Shown: piece after piece, positions 49,201 to 61,979 of the stretch
How positions within the stretch are numbered: the first letter of the stretch is position 1
Layout: each line of letters opens with the position of its first letter
Source: Endotrypanum monterogeii
Lineage: Eukaryota > Euglenozoa > Kinetoplastea > Trypanosomatida > Trypanosomatidae
Direction: 5' to 3'
DNA: 64,000 nucleotides
NCBI GenBank assembly: GCA_000333855.2
Contig: CM007340.1
Location: 311,527-375,526 of the forward strand
Notes under the pieces: generated by a model
Told to the model about the DNA's origin: nothing
Seen by the model: only the letters and a program-made list of their open reading frames with translations
Databases searched by the model: none
Translations under genes and position numbers: made by a program

Positions 49201-49970
49201 TTAACTACCCACCCTTCCAGGTGAGCCTCGCGCAGCCAACCGGCGCTACATCAGACCGCCTGTATGGTGCCCACGAGCTCGCCAACGTTCAGCTTTCTGC
49301 CGCAGCCGCCACAGCAGCAGCCGCAGCGCGTGAACTGCTGCTTCTACCATCGTATCAATCGGGGGAAGACCAGCACAGGAATAGGCCGACGCAGTCGAAG
49401 AAGGTGGTGCCGTATGCTCATGAACTGACCCAAAAGGTTGTTGACCACGCGAAAGGCCACTCTCAGCACACGAATTCGAGTGGCCGCGATAACGACGATG
49501 ACTGTGGTAGAGCGCGTACAGCCACGCGGCTCAGGAATGACTCCATGTCCAAAACGTATTCGGGAACACTACCCCTGCAGCTACCCTCGAGGACATCTCT
49601 CTGCAAATACAGTCCTCGCTCCGCACAGCCGTTGGCAACAAGCACAGCAATCACCCTCCTGAGTGGTACACGGTCACGAATGTTTTCTCCTCTCGATCAA
49701 CCAGTGAATGAAGCGCTGCAGGATAAGCGCAAGGCCAACACCCACCACTCTGTGGCATTCGCTGAAGGCCCTTCGTCCTCTGCGTGGGCCCGTGGGGACT
49801 CGCAGAGGCTCACGCCCTCGTCTGTGAGTCCGCTCAACTCGCGCACCTCCCTCACACATCGCTCCGCTCACAGCGGCGGTCGTGTGAGCCTCGGGGGCAG
49901 CGACAGCCCCTCAGGATTGGGGGAGTACAGCTCATCCCGGCATGTCTTCCCTGGTCTCATGACAGGTGCC

Positions 49971-50002
<32 letters not shown>

Positions 50003-53000
50003 AGAAAGCTGGGTGATTCCTATGGAAACCAGTGTTGCGCAGCCAATCAGCAGTATTTCGGGCCCTTCGCGTCAACGGGGCAACGAGATAGACCAGATCG
50101 AAATACATAAACTGACAGACCGTGTGCGTTCCCAACGTGGCATCGTGGCGATCCTTGCGTCACCACGTCTACCACAAATCATCATGTTCAACACGATAGC
50201 CTTCATGATGATCGTTCAGCGTGTCCTTCGTTTCCAGTGTGCCAACGGTGCGAAACAGGTGGCGTGTGTACTGAACGTGTGTAAGAAAACTCAGCTGGTC
50301 ATCGACATGATCCCTGTGGGGGTACTTATGAGGTCCAGCGGTCGCACGACGCGCACCGGAACAGAAACAGATAGCCGCAGCACCCACAGCGTCAGCCCGG
50401 TCAGCCACAGTCTGAGCACCAGTTGGAGGGCGAATTATCTGAGTGCCGAGTGTGGCGAGGCGAGCTGCACTATCACCGAGGCTGCTGCCAAAGGCACCAA
50501 ACCCAGCACAGCACCCTCGAGCCACAGACATGGGCAACAAACCTCGTCCATCGTGATGAACGCATCGCCTTCATCGGTGCACGGCACCCCGAAGCAGCAG
50601 GCGTTCCAGTTGACGCTGTTGGACCTTCTTGGTGCAAAGCTGGAGGAGCTCAACCACCTGTATGGCAACGAGGAGTCGGAGCAAGTCTTCACCCACTCCG
50701 TCTCCAAACGCGACGGCCACGTCGACGATAACCGACCAAGTCCTAGGAGCGCCAGCAGTGGCTCGTTTTCGAGCTGTAATAGTCACGTGGCTCCACCAAC
50801 CGTGACGGAGCCCACTACCGCCGTGTCCTCGGTTTGTGGAGAAGGCGAGGAGACGACGTCGGCACCTCGTGGTCTATTGAGACACGAATTTGCTGATGCC
50901 GCCCCGCCGCTGTCGCCAAAGAGCGGTAGCAAAAAGATCCATACAAAGGCATCCGTGTGCGGTTCACAGCCATACGACAACATCATGACACACTTAAGTT
51001 TTGAGGCCTGCAATTCTTACCCACAGCCGCAGACGACACCCAAACGGCACTCGTGCCCCGCCCTCCCGGCTGCCCACGCGCAACAAAAAGAAATCACCTC
51101 AGATGCGGTGTGCAAAGAAGGCGATCGCGACCGCAAGAAGCGTCGCAGCGCGAGCTGCACGTTGGGCACCCACAGCGGTGCCGCGTGGGAGGCATTTCTC
51201 ATGACACGGACAACGATGGCATCTGAAACGGCGGCCACATTAGAGGCGAAGGCAATTCGATCGAGGCAACGTGGAGGGACCAGTGCATGTGGGGATGTAG
51301 GACTGCCACTCGCAGCTGGCCATCCAGTAGGTTCCTCCCTTCCTCTGCGGTCTACCAACATGACGGTGGCAACGTCCAGCAGCGTAACGAGTGCCGGACG
51401 AGACAAGGGAAGGGAGATTCGTCCCACGCGCAGCGCATTACCGACGAGCCACGCACCAGACTCGTCGATCTCAGAGGCACGGGACGTTGGAAAGGGTCAA
51501 ACGCCGCCGCAGCAGCAGCAGAACCATCGACGGATGTACGAAGAAAGCGCCGATGAGCTCTGGCGACGGCGCATGCATATGGGGGCATCTGAAGGCAGGG
51601 ATATGATCGAGGCAGTCAACGCGTACCGGCCCAAGTCGCTGCGTAGCTACTGCTGCAGCAGTGAAAACCAGCCCCAGAAGCCCCGTCGCCACCATTCACG
51701 CAGTATTCCCAGGTCTCACTATCTTTCAGAAGAGATGCAGGAAGCCCTGGCCATGTGCGAGGGTGCCACTCACATCCGCGCCGACACGTATGAGGCGCAG
51801 GTCTGCATCCCCTTCACCACCCCGGATCGGCTGGAGTTATTTAGTCAACTGGGTAATGTGCAGCTCTCCAAGCATCGCGGGGTATCCGTCTTGGGGGTTA
51901 ATCTCGTGAACTTGGCCACTGAAGAGGCCGCCGCGAGAGCGTCTCAGCCGTCGCCGCAGATCATACCTCTTCGCTACGATACTGCAGCATATTCTTACCT
52001 CCAGCACGCACACAGCAAGGATGCTGTCTCTCAGCCCTCGACTTCGCCAACAACGGCATCCAAATCATCGACACAGAGGGCGGCCACAGGGGCCAGCGTC
52101 AACCCAGATGAATGCACAACGAAGCCGACGGCGGGAAACACAGCAGCGGAGGCAGAGACAGTAGTCGCGGAGGTGGAAGCAGCAGCAGTGGCGAGTTCGA
52201 TGATGTCGCAAGTGCGTCCACCCTCTCTCGTGACTCCCTCCAGCACTACCTTTCTGGAGACTTCGTCGTCAGAGTCGATGAACAACAGCGGGCCACTAGA
52301 CAAAGGTCCGAGAAACGCCACCCCAGATGGCACACCCTTCCCCGATCCGGCGAACAGCAGCTCTAGTTTCAACGCGCCGGGCTGCGCTAGGTCTGCTACT
52401 GGTGTGAAACACAAGAAGAGGATGTCGTCCTTCGATACTCCCTTGGGCGACGAGCGCTCTCCGCTGAATGTGGGCACCACACGCCTGCAGACGTCGCAGC
52501 TGCGTGCTGTGAATGCTATGAACTTCGCCACAGAGCACGCCAGCGAGTCTTCCTCACTGGCGGGTGATCTGAGTGTGGCCAGCATGGAGGAGGCTCCAAA
52601 TGTCGATGAGGTTGCTGACACGCGGCGTCAGACCAGTTGGCAAACAGCATCAGGAGAAACAAGTTACTTGAAGCATCACGCAGGCGCCTCTGAGTTGCTG
52701 GTGGGCCCCTCGCCGACAACTGGCACCCGTCACAGTGGCTACAAAGGGTTGTCGATGTTGTCGATGGCGGCCGCCGAAATTGGTGACGACGAACCCCTCT
52801 CGAATAATTTGCTGCTGGTCACCCACCCAGATCGCGCAAAATATACAGAAGACGGCAGGGAGCGGCTGTCTGCCAGCGTCGGGCATCGTGAAGGGAGGCC
52901 TGGCGAAGGTGACCCACTCCAGGCGGCTGCCGCGGCGTCTACGAGCAGCCTCAGTGCCAGCGTCGCGAGTCTGAAGAGGAGGGCGACAGGGTTGCAACTC

Positions 53001-56000
53001 CCCGCAGTGCTGCTGGAGGACACTACGGTAACCGCAGAAGGGAAGCGCAGAGGGGCTAAAAAAAGTGAAAAGGATTGCACCACAGCACCCGCCCGCACAA
53101 GCTCGTTGCTCGCATCGGCGAAGACAGTGTCACGACTCCCGCTGTGCAGCACCGATGTCGCCCCTGAATGCGAAATGAGCAGTATGCCAATCACCGCAGC
53201 GACCGCTTCTACGGGTGCTGCGTCTTCCCTTCACCAGCACCACCCGCCGCAGAGCGTCCTGCACCCCGATGCCGATCAAGACGTTGCTGGTCATTCAGTG
53301 CAGACGGCGGTGCCGCGGTCGCCAACCGCCTCCCTCCAAGAGCTGCGGCAGACACCCCTCCACGTAGAGCTTCCATCAGGGGAAAGCTGGGATGCGGGAT
53401 CGCAGTCGGCGCTTGTGACCCCCAGCAGCAATATTCTCAGTGCCTCATGTACCGTCGGGGGGTCGGGTGCGTCCATCACAGCGAAAGGGTGGACGGAAAG
53501 GGCTGCGCGCAGCAGCCTCAGCGGTACCCCATTCACGCAACAGGGACCGCTCGTGCCGTACCCAGCCTGCCTTCCACACCCTATTCTCTCCGATACGACA
53601 CCCTTGGGCTGTGGGAGCATAACCCAGACAGAGTTAAAGACACAAAATAGCGTAGAGCAGGGGCTCGTCGGTGTCTGTACACAGCGGTCTGGCAAGACCG
53701 AGCTTCTCGGCTACATGCTCTCCACAAGTGTTGCGGCGGCCCTCAGCGGCCTCAGCACCGCACTGGAAAAGGAAGAACTCGAAGATGACCATACGAAGGA
53801 AAGAAGCAGAGATGCAAGAGAGGTCGCTTCAGCGACTACTGCAGGGCTGGTCGTGCTGCCGGTACCGCTCGCAGCAGAGCCGAGCAACGCCAAGCCCTTC
53901 CCTCAGAAGCCCTCAGAATTTGTGTCGCTCGCTGGGCAAGCCACCAAGTCCGTGGTGGCAACTGGTGCCTCCACGCACACCACATTTCTCAGCATCTCCT
54001 CGAGCATGAACATCAGTACGGTTGCAACACACTCGGCGTCGCTCCCAGTTGGCGTGGGCGCAAACATCGCGACAGCAGCTGAAAGGGGTGATGCGGTGGT
54101 GCCGCTGATGGAGAGCAAGCCGCCGAAGGCGGTCAGTACCCCGGTGGTGCACATGCAGGGCGGTAGCGCGGGCAGCCCAACCACACCGGCGGCTGCGGGT
54201 TGCGGAGCGGGGGACGATGTCTTCGGCTCGAGTGGTGGTTTCTTCAGCGCCACTCTGCATGACGAGTCCAACGACTCGTTCACCGATGGCCTTACGGATA
54301 TTTTTGGCCTGACCAACCGACCCCATCAACTGGAAAATCTGCGACGGTGCGTCAAGATGCATGCACAGGGTAGTTGTGATAACGGCCCCGTGTCGTCGTG
54401 CTCAGCCCCAAGTACGGTGACAGATGCACTGCAGGGGAACACGTCGAGCCTTTCCACCGTCCATGATAGTGCGGGTGCGGTCGTCGCCGTGCGGCCGATT
54501 CCCCTGCTCACCACCTCGATCTCCTCACCTAGCCAGAGCCGTGTGGACAAAGGTTTGAGCGCCAGCGAGAGCAGTACTGTGGTGCGCGTCGCTGGTCTGA
54601 GCAACACCATCTCATCCCTTCAAAATGAAGACACTCTTTATCAAAGTATAGCCATGCGTTTCGCCGCCGAGGAAGCGTCCGAAGCAGAGGAGCGCGTCAA
54701 CCTTCACGTGCTTGTCTACACCACCCGCGTGTATGCAGAGGTGGAGGAGATCCTCGGCATCTATGGGCACTGCGCAACCTTTGTCACGAGCCCGCTGAAG
54801 ATGCTGCGATACGCCCGCTCCCGACTGCAATTCTTTGACGCTGTCATCGTCGAGTGGGTAGACTCTCTCATCACCACGGAGGTGTACGAGATGTTGGCCA
54901 AGCAAGCTATCGAGGAGACTGTCGTAGTCTTCTATATCTCTACAAAGCCCGGCTTGTGCACACCTACAGTAAGCGGTGTGGACATCATGACGGACGCGAC
55001 AGTCGTCATGCATGCCGATGATCTGCTAGAGGGGCTCCTCTCACGTAGTGTCCTGGAGGAAGTGAAGCAGCTGATCCGTCGGCGCCGACTTCTGCGCTCG
55101 ATGATGAGTATCCATAAAGAGCACGCGTACCAGATTGTGGGCCACATGGGCAGCGGTGCCTTTGGAGATGTCTTTGAAGTCATGATGTATGTCTCTCGCG
55201 GTAGGCTGGCGATGAAGCGCATATTCCTGAACAGCATGAAGGTGAGGCAGCTGGAAATTATCGAGCGCGAGGTCAGCATTATGCGCGCGCTCGATCACCC
55301 AAATATTGTTTCCTTCTCACACACGAGACTAGAGGACAACGCGTACTCCATATTTATGGAGCTGTGCGACGGGACACTGGCGGATCATCTCCTGGAGCCG
55401 TCCTTGACAGCTCGCAGAACAGGAGAACATCGACCGCAGCAGCGTCACGACGACCACCACCAGGGTGCTGTCTCGATGGCCGCGTGCTCAAGTAATGCGA
55501 TGAGCATCAGCAGTCTATCGAGCAGTGGTAGCTGCACCAGCGACAGTGGATCCGACCGCAACGGCGATGTCAGCATCTCACGGCGAGTGACAACGCACAC
55601 GAGTAGCGAGACCGCGAAACATAACCTCAGCACAAGTTTGTCAGCGGCAGCAAATCTTACACGACCGCAGGATGCCGTCATGATCGTGCACGACATCGCC
55701 AGTGCATTGGACTACCTACACAGCCACGGCATCGTTCACCGTGACATCAAACCTGCCAACGTACTCTTCTCCAACGGCATAGCAAAACTCGGAGACTTTG
55801 GATCTGCTGTGAGAATTGGTGAATCGAGAAAGCTGCACAACATGAAAGGAACAGTCGGCTACATGGCGCCGGAGATGGTGCTGGGCGAGACATACACCGA
55901 GTCCTGCGACATGTGGTCGTTTGGGTGCCTCATCGCGAAAATCATGGGCATTACCCTGGGGCACTTAAACGGTCTTCACATGCCGGCACTTAACGAACTG

Positions 56001-56870
56001 TATCGCTCCATCCCAAAGACAGGATCATTACCGCTCACCCTCACCAACGAAACAACTTCGCGATTCGGAAACCACTACACAGAGGAGGCGACACATCGCA
56101 TGCTGACGGCGCTCAAGTGTGCCTTGGAGACTGATACGATCGAGCGAGAGACGGCTGCCTCGCCGCTCTCGTGCAACTCCGATAACGGAGGAGCTAGCAT
56201 GACAGAGCACGCTGCTCGTGGTGACAGATACCGTACCAGGGCGCCATCATCACCACCACCCACCGAGCAGGAGTTGGAGTGCGCTTCGGATTTAGCGGAC
56301 GGCGCCACAGAAGACGCATCAGAAAGTCGTCGCAGCATTATGTGCATCATCACAACCAGCATGGATGTACTCGACTATTTTGTCTTGCAGCTGCCTGCCT
56401 CGCTTGTGGACCTCTTCCATCGGCTGCTTCATCGAGATCCAGAAAAACGCATGACGGCAGCGGAGGTGCTGGACCACCAAGTATCATGGGATGTAGAGTG
56501 GATGGCACGCATGATGGAAGAAATTTACCGAGCATCGGCCATTCTTGCACAAAGCGCTGCATATGCACAAGATATGGCACCAGAAGCAGGCAGACTCCTT
56601 TCTGGGAGGGTGCCAGGTAGAGGACGGGGGCCTCGGGGAGAGGCAGGGGCTGCCGTACACCCTCTGGGGGCGGAAAACATTCCATTCTCACTCATCCGAA
56701 ACGATGCCGGTAAAGGAGTGCAGGCAGCTGGCGCCACGGAGGGTGGTTGCATACCTCGCGCTCCCGGCACTGGCGGTCTTCCCAACATTGCGGCAAGCAC
56801 AAACAGACGCATGTTTAACCTTTCGCTGAGCAGCGAAGGCGACATCGCTAGCAGAGAAGTCGATGACTGA
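46212..56870 (+). CDS. Giant Ser/Thr kinase with PAS-like and pseudo-receiver regions
   Basis: 3552 residues from the ATG at 46212. Most is low-complexity, Ser/Thr/Ala-rich. A PAS-like block is at about 495-560 (WPIVYANDAAVSMIG; P509), and a second possible one lies at about 1305-1375 (LPQIIMFNTIAFMMI). A polyglutamine run is at 1254-1264. From about 2832 there is a segment with the beta-alpha order of a response-regulator receiver (HVLVYTT, ILGIYGH, FFDAVIVEW, VVVFYIST). Where a receiver has its phospho-acceptor Asp after the third strand, this protein has Glu (E2881), and the conserved Lys near the fifth strand is absent. The kinase domain is complete: GSGAFG (2980-2985), K3002, HRDIKPAN (H3176, D3178), DFG (3195-3197), APE (3219-3221), with long insertions between the lobes and in the C-lobe. 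The catalytic core looks STE/MEKK-like. It ends 50-60 residues past the last kinase helix in Gly-rich sequence. No trypanosomatid name is known to me for this architecture. Confidence 0.75.
49971..50003 (+). repeat. (CAG)n repeat encoding polyglutamine
   Basis: Nine CAG and two CAA codons encode Q1254-Q1264 in the giant kinase. Length may vary between strains. Confidence 0.9.
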
Positions 56871-57180
56871 CTGCGCACCAGGGGCGAGCCCCATCATACA
56901 AAAAAAAAAACAATCTCTTCCTCGCGCCTTCCGTACAAGTGAAAAACACCCCATATGACGGAAAAGCTTTTTCGCTCTGTAGTTGGGCGGCTTTCTTTTT
57001 TTTTTTAGTTCTTTGTACATATATATATATATATATTTATATATTTTTTTTAATATACATTTTTATTTATATAAGCTTTTTTCTCTCTTGTTCCTCGCTT
57101 CCCCCTCCCTCCACCCCCCGCTATACTCTCACACACTACGCCAGACTGGACACACACATCCACGTACATGTATGCATAGA

Positions 57181-57211
<31 letters not shown>

Positions 57212-57559
57212 CATCACAATTATATCAACAAATGAATACTTGGTCAGGGAAACGCGCTCACTTCAGTGTGTGTGTATGTGTGTTTGGGAGGAGGAGGGGT
57301 GTCTATCGTACCTCTAGTCAGACTTTGTTTAACGCCTTTACTTGATACTTGAACTTATGTATGTATATCCCTCCCTTCATTTCCCCCCTCCCTCCTGTTT
57401 CTGTATTGGTCGGTCTCCATCGGTGTCTGTGTGGGTGTGTGACTATCTAAGTAAGCACCCGCGCGTGGAGTCGAGATGGTGATCCTTTGCATGCCTTGAT
57501 ACCCCCACCCCTTTCTCAACCCAACACAAGTAATCAAAAAAAAAAAAACGTTTTCCCCG

Positions 57560-57595
<36 letters not shown>

Positions 57596-58129
57596 GTCCT
57601 CCTCTCCCCTCCCTTTTTTTTCCCTTCTCTTCCCCCTTCCTCCACACACACCTTCTTTCTACTCTTTTCGTCGTTTGTTTTGCAGTCTTGATCTACTGGG
57701 GGGGAGGGGGTAATGCCGAGTATAAAAAAAACAGTGAGGTTGTTGATTGACAAGCATCTGGGCTCTCATGCTCCTCACGCTCTATCTTCTTCCCCCCTCC
57801 CTCTTCCAAATATTTCTACGCGAACATCAGTTTGCTCGTGCGTATACATCAGCTCATATACATATATGTACAGGTGTTCTCTGATGAGTTGTGTCGATTG
57901 TAGGAGAATGGACAACATCTGCCACGAGACTGTTCTTTGCTTCTACCCCACTGTTTACTGGTTGTCGTATCTCCTCCTCTTCCCCCCCCCCTCGCCTGCT
58001 TCGCCTTGTGCCCTCCGTCCTCCTTCCCCCCTCCGCGCACGCATACAAAATTCATAAGCAATGCTTCGCAAGGCTCAAATGCCACTCAGTGAGCTACTCC
58101 CCATCCTTGGTGAATTCGTAATTCATTTA

Positions 58130-58164
<35 letters not shown>

Positions 58165-59315
58165 AAACATACACTTCTTTTCTTTTTTTTTAATGTCTGG
58201 ATGGGGAATGCAAAGAACGAGACGAGGAAGCGACTACACATTAAGAGGGTTGGTGGTAGAGTGAAGGCGTAGTGGAAACAGCCGATATTTTGTTTTTGTA
58301 GCTCCACCCTCACACACACACACACCAGATACCTCCCGTCGAAGAAAAAAAAAAGGAATAAAAAAAAGAAAGCGATCAGCAGATCCAATGCACTGAACGA
58401 TGTATGTGGGATTCCCTTTCGGGCTCAAATCCAACTTCCTCGACCCGTATCATTTACAACCTACGTGAGTGCGTGCATGTATGTGTGGTGGTGGTGGGTG
58501 AAAAGCCGTGCGCATAGCCCAGTACGGGTCCGTACTGTTTGTTTGTTTATACCCTTCATATATATATATATATTCCGCTGCTTTTTCTTGACTGTTTTTT
58601 TTTTTCTGGTGCTTCTCCCCTTTTTTTTCTTTTACTTCGTATGTGTTTGATGTTGCTCTTTTTTTTTTCATCTTTTTTTGGTGTTACTGTGTGTCTGTCA
58701 GGTCGCCTTCGTATTTTCTTCTCCCTGCATACACTGTGATGGGATACGGTCGGCAAACGAGAAATTTGTGGAATCCCCCTAAAAAAAAAAAAAGAGTACC
58801 AGGGAGGTTGCTTCACCCTTGTCGCTGGAGGATTGATGGGAGGGATAAGTTACCTCTATATCCTCCCTTTCCCCTCCCACGTGTGCATTACGCTTTTTCG
58901 GAGATCGGTTTTAGTACACAAGCCCGTGGACGCACGTGTGCTGCAATGAGTCCCTCTCGAGCACAGTTTCATTTCTGTGTGCAGCCCCTGACAGTTATGT
59001 GCAGCAATACATTCGAGCTCGGCGTCGTGCGATATCCTTCTCGGAAGGCACAAATTGAACCCACTCACTTCTCCCTCCCCCCACCCCGTCCACCATGCGC
59101 GCTTCGGCGAGCATGCGCATAAGACTATCTTCCTGCCCCAGAAAACACATATTCACCCAGGAGACTTTTTAGCCCTCATCACCCTCTCAGTCCCCTCCCG
59201 AGTGTGCACAGGTGTGTGTGTGTGGGTGTGTGTGTTTATTTTGTCATTTTTTTTTTTTTCGGTGTTGAACTTTGGTGAAGAACACCCTTCTTTTCTCAGC
59301 TTGAACACGGCGTAC

Positions 59316-59347
<32 letters not shown>

Positions 59348-59525
59348 TTATTTATTTATTTATTTATCTACTCGCCCTCTTCCCGTCTCTCCGCGCACCC
59401 CTCGTTTACCCACTGAGTCCAGTCCTCCATCGGCGCCTTCGACTTCGGACGATCTCCCTATTTCCCGTCGTAGCCCCCACCACCGTCAGGAGACTCAACC
59501 AAACCCCAATCGGTGGGCACTCGAC
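56871..59525 (+). other. Long spacer before the ARD-TRP14 gene
   Basis: No convincing gene is seen. It contains (TA)n at about 57018-57036, 57184-57211, 57563-57592, and 58557-58573, (GT)n at 58132-58163, (CA)n at 58311-58325, and a TA/TTTA run at 59317-59366. T-rich tracts at 59241-59262 and 59287-59296 are followed by AGs at 59279-59280 and 59298-59299, candidate SL acceptors for the gene at 59526. A frame open from 58643 to 59122 has no protein-like features. Confidence 0.6.
57563..57592 (+). repeat. (TA)n microsatellite
   Basis: About 15 TA units in the spacer. Confidence 0.9.
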
Positions 59526-60560
59526 ATGTCGGAATGCTGGTACATGCCCGAGGAGGTGGCGGATCGCAGAGACGAAAATCGTCTGTCGCCGAATATCCCC
59601 AGCAGCTACGAGGCACTTGGCGCGCTAGGGATCTTCTACCGTCACTTCGATCCAACGGAAGTGTCTGACGACGTCGAGGGCTTTATCCGCCCAATCCTCA
59701 CAAAACTGCATTGCCAGAATTACGATGTTGTTGACCTCAGTCCGGCCACCATGGGCGAAGAAAAATTCGAGGCTCTGGCGCAACAGCACTACCTTGAGCA
59801 CATGCATGAGGACGACGAGGTAAGACTCGTTCTCGAGGGTCAGGGTTACTTTGATGTGCGGGATGCCAACGACAAATGGATTCGCTTGCTTTCAAAGCCG
59901 GGCGACTGCATTGTCCTGCCGGCCGGCATGTACCACCGCTTCACCACAGATCAAAGCAAATACGTCAAGACACTGCGCATCTTCAAAGAGGCCCCCAAGT
60001 GGATTGCAGTGAACCGAGGCCCGGAGGCAGAGGAGAAGTTAGCACGTCAGGACTACGTCGCCCGTCTGCGCGCGCCTGGCGAGACGGCTGTCGGACCTGC
60101 TAACGACCGCACAATATTTTTCCTGCGCTACCCGTCAAAGCTAGACGCCGAGCTCACCGCCATTACGACGCACTTGCTGGAGCAGCACAGCGGAGCACCG
60201 TTTGCCCTCATGATCTTCCTTTCTGGCTCCACCGAGCCAACGACCGGAAATTCGTGGTGTCCGGACTGCATCCCGGCGAAGGCGGAGGCCGCTCAGCGAT
60301 TCTCAGAATTGCGAGAAAAATATGGTGAGGAACACGCTTTGTTCTTGCAGCTTCCGGTTGAGCGCGCCAGCTACCTCAACAACCCAGAGTTTCCCTACCG
60401 CACGCATCCAGTCCTGCAGCTGGCCAGTGTTCCCACGCTGCTCGTGCTGACGCCAGCAAAGGATGCCAATAAGGAAAAGAATGTGGTGTGGTATGACCTG
60501 CTGGATGTCAAACTGCGCACCCACGACGTTGGCAGTGCAGATGTGCTGAGCCTTCAGTGA
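59526..60560 (+). CDS. Acireductone dioxygenase fused to a TRP14/TXNDC17-type thioredoxin domain
   Basis: 344 residues from the ATG at 59526; the open frame extends 157 codons upstream but that part is spacer with (TA)n. Residues about 1-185 are acireductone dioxygenase (ARD): the metal site reads H92-x-H94-x3-E98 and H137, set in EHMHEDDEVRLVL and LPAGMYHRFT, exactly as in the family. ARD acts in the methionine salvage pathway, where an Fe enzyme makes the keto-acid precursor of methionine plus formate. Residues about 200-344 match the TRP14/TXNDC17 (DUF953) thioredoxin-like family, with active site WCPDC (W244, C245, C248) and a SVPTLLVL block near the end. Both active sites look intact. 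A fusion of the two is unusual. A redox partner role, or control of ARD by thiol state, is inference only. Confidence 0.9.
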   Translation: MSECWYMPEEVADRRDENRLSPNIPSSYEALGALGIFYRHFDPTEVSDDVEGFIRPILTKLHCQNYDVVDLSPATMGEEKFEALAQQHYLEHMHEDDEVRLVLEGQGYFDVRDANDKWIRLLSKPGDCIVLPAGMYHRFTTDQSKYVKTLRIFKEAPKWIAVNRGPEAEEKLARQDYVARLRAPGETAVGPANDRTIFFLRYPSKLDAELTAITTHLLEQHSGAPFALMIFLSGSTEPTTGNSWCPDCIPAKAEAAQRFSELREKYGEEHALFLQLPVERASYLNNPEFPYRTHPVLQLASVPTLLVLTPAKDANKEKNVVWYDLLDVKLRTHDVGSADVLSLQ

Positions 60561-61635
60561 CACTGACGCGAAGGTGCTGTGCTCAGAACGCTGCAGGCTC
60601 GTGGCGACAGGTCAGTCCAACTCTTTATCCATGAAGAAGAGAGGGAGAAACGTAGAGCGCACTGTGTTTGGATGTGCTGTGAACTATTCAAGGACCCCGC
60701 CCTGGCAGTCGGTAGATGCGCCGCTGAAAGAAGACGACACACACGCACTCACGCAAATCGATATGCGCACGTGTGAAAAGATTCAACCGTGTCGAAAAGA
60801 AAGGGTCCGGGCGGATGTGTATCATACCGTTCCCCGCGTGTGGTGTGGCGTCCCCACCACTATCCCCCCCCCGCCCCTTCTCCCCCGGTGCCTCTCGCTT
60901 AAAGTATCTAACGCTCGTAGGTGTTTTGATTTTTTTTTTTTGGGGGGGGGCGGTGTGTGCTTTGCTTTTCCTTTGCCCCCCCCTTTTTTTTTCGTCAAAA
61001 GGAATGGAGGGAGAAGGGATGGGGCCACGGCGCTCTCTCTCTCTCTCCCCACCCCCTCTTGCCACCCCTCCCGCCCGTGTCGAGCACATTTCACGAGCAA
61101 CAGGGTCAGATATCTGCTACATGTGCCGGTCCGGCTCTAACTAGTGTGTTGAGTCCACAGACAAGAGGGATGCATCTCATCCAGAGCCTGTTGCCTGGAG
61201 GTGTGGGCTAGGATACCAGGAGCAGCTCTGAAGTGAATGGTGCACCGCGAGGCTAGAAGAGAAGGTAAAGGGAGGGGGAAAGACCGTGCTCAGGTAACCG
61301 AGTTTGGTATTGCTGCAACGTGGGCAAGCTTCCTCCATGCACGATGCGATGGAGCCGGCTGAACGTTGGAGTGGAATAACATCCAAGTCGGCGTCTTGAT
61401 GGGGGGAAAAAAAAAGGAAGAAGGTCTCGGATAGGGGGAGGGGAAAAGAAGAAGACAGAGAGATCTGAAGAGTTGAACATAATGTTTGAACGAATGCCTC
61501 AACACCGTGTTTTCCTGTGTCGCCCTTTTGCCACCCCTCCCGCCGTCCTCGTGCGCCTGCCTGCGATGCTTGTCCGTGGTGTGGCCCCCTGCATAATAGA
61601 CTCCTCTACTCAGCACGGATTCTTTTTTTATTATT

Positions 61636-61979
61636 ATTTCACTTTATGCTGGAAGATGCGATGTGTCTTTGTAAGTGTTCTTCATTATTTTTCTCTGCTT
61701 CTACTAGTAAAGGACTATAGACGCTGTCATTTGATTTCCTTTTCTCCCTCCTCCATCCTCCCACTTATTAACCCACACAAATCTGTGCTGCACTGCGCCT
61801 CGATGTGGATGCGGTTGAGAAGACGTAACTGTGACAAGTCATCAAGACAACGAGGGGTAGTCATGGCGTGATGAACTCTACTAGCCCACCCCCGCCAGGA
61901 CTACCCCTTGTCATAGTGAAAATCGAATAACGGAAATAAGCGCCAACAACACATCGCATCTTTTAGCATATAGTGAAAT
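61636..61979. repeat. Imperfect inverted repeat with A-rich outer ends
   Basis: The 36-nt left arm (61636-61671) matches the reverse complement of 61944-61979 at 31 of 36 positions by direct comparison. Just outside the arms, the left side is T-rich (61622-61639) and the right side A-rich (61980-62007). Between them, a shorter pair (61846-61862 and 61899-61912) is also inverted, with three extra bases on the left. This could be a folded RNA/DNA hairpin or two inverted copies of an element with A-rich tails. Confidence 0.7.

Noticed and set aside
50150..50230. Hydrophobic stretch in the giant kinase read as a membrane segment
   Set aside because: It is short, interrupted by polar residues, and fits the strand pattern of a PAS-like domain better.
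58086..58388. Minus-strand open frames in the spacer before the ARD gene
   Set aside because: They read microsatellites as His-Thr repeats and do not resemble genes; all real genes are on the + strand.
58643..59122. Open frame of 159 codons on the + strand
   Set aside because: It begins in poly-T DNA and has no recognisable domain.
60574..61140. Open frame of 188 codons after the ARD gene
   Set aside because: It crosses C-rich and T-rich homopolymers and lacks any domain; likely 3' UTR and spacer.
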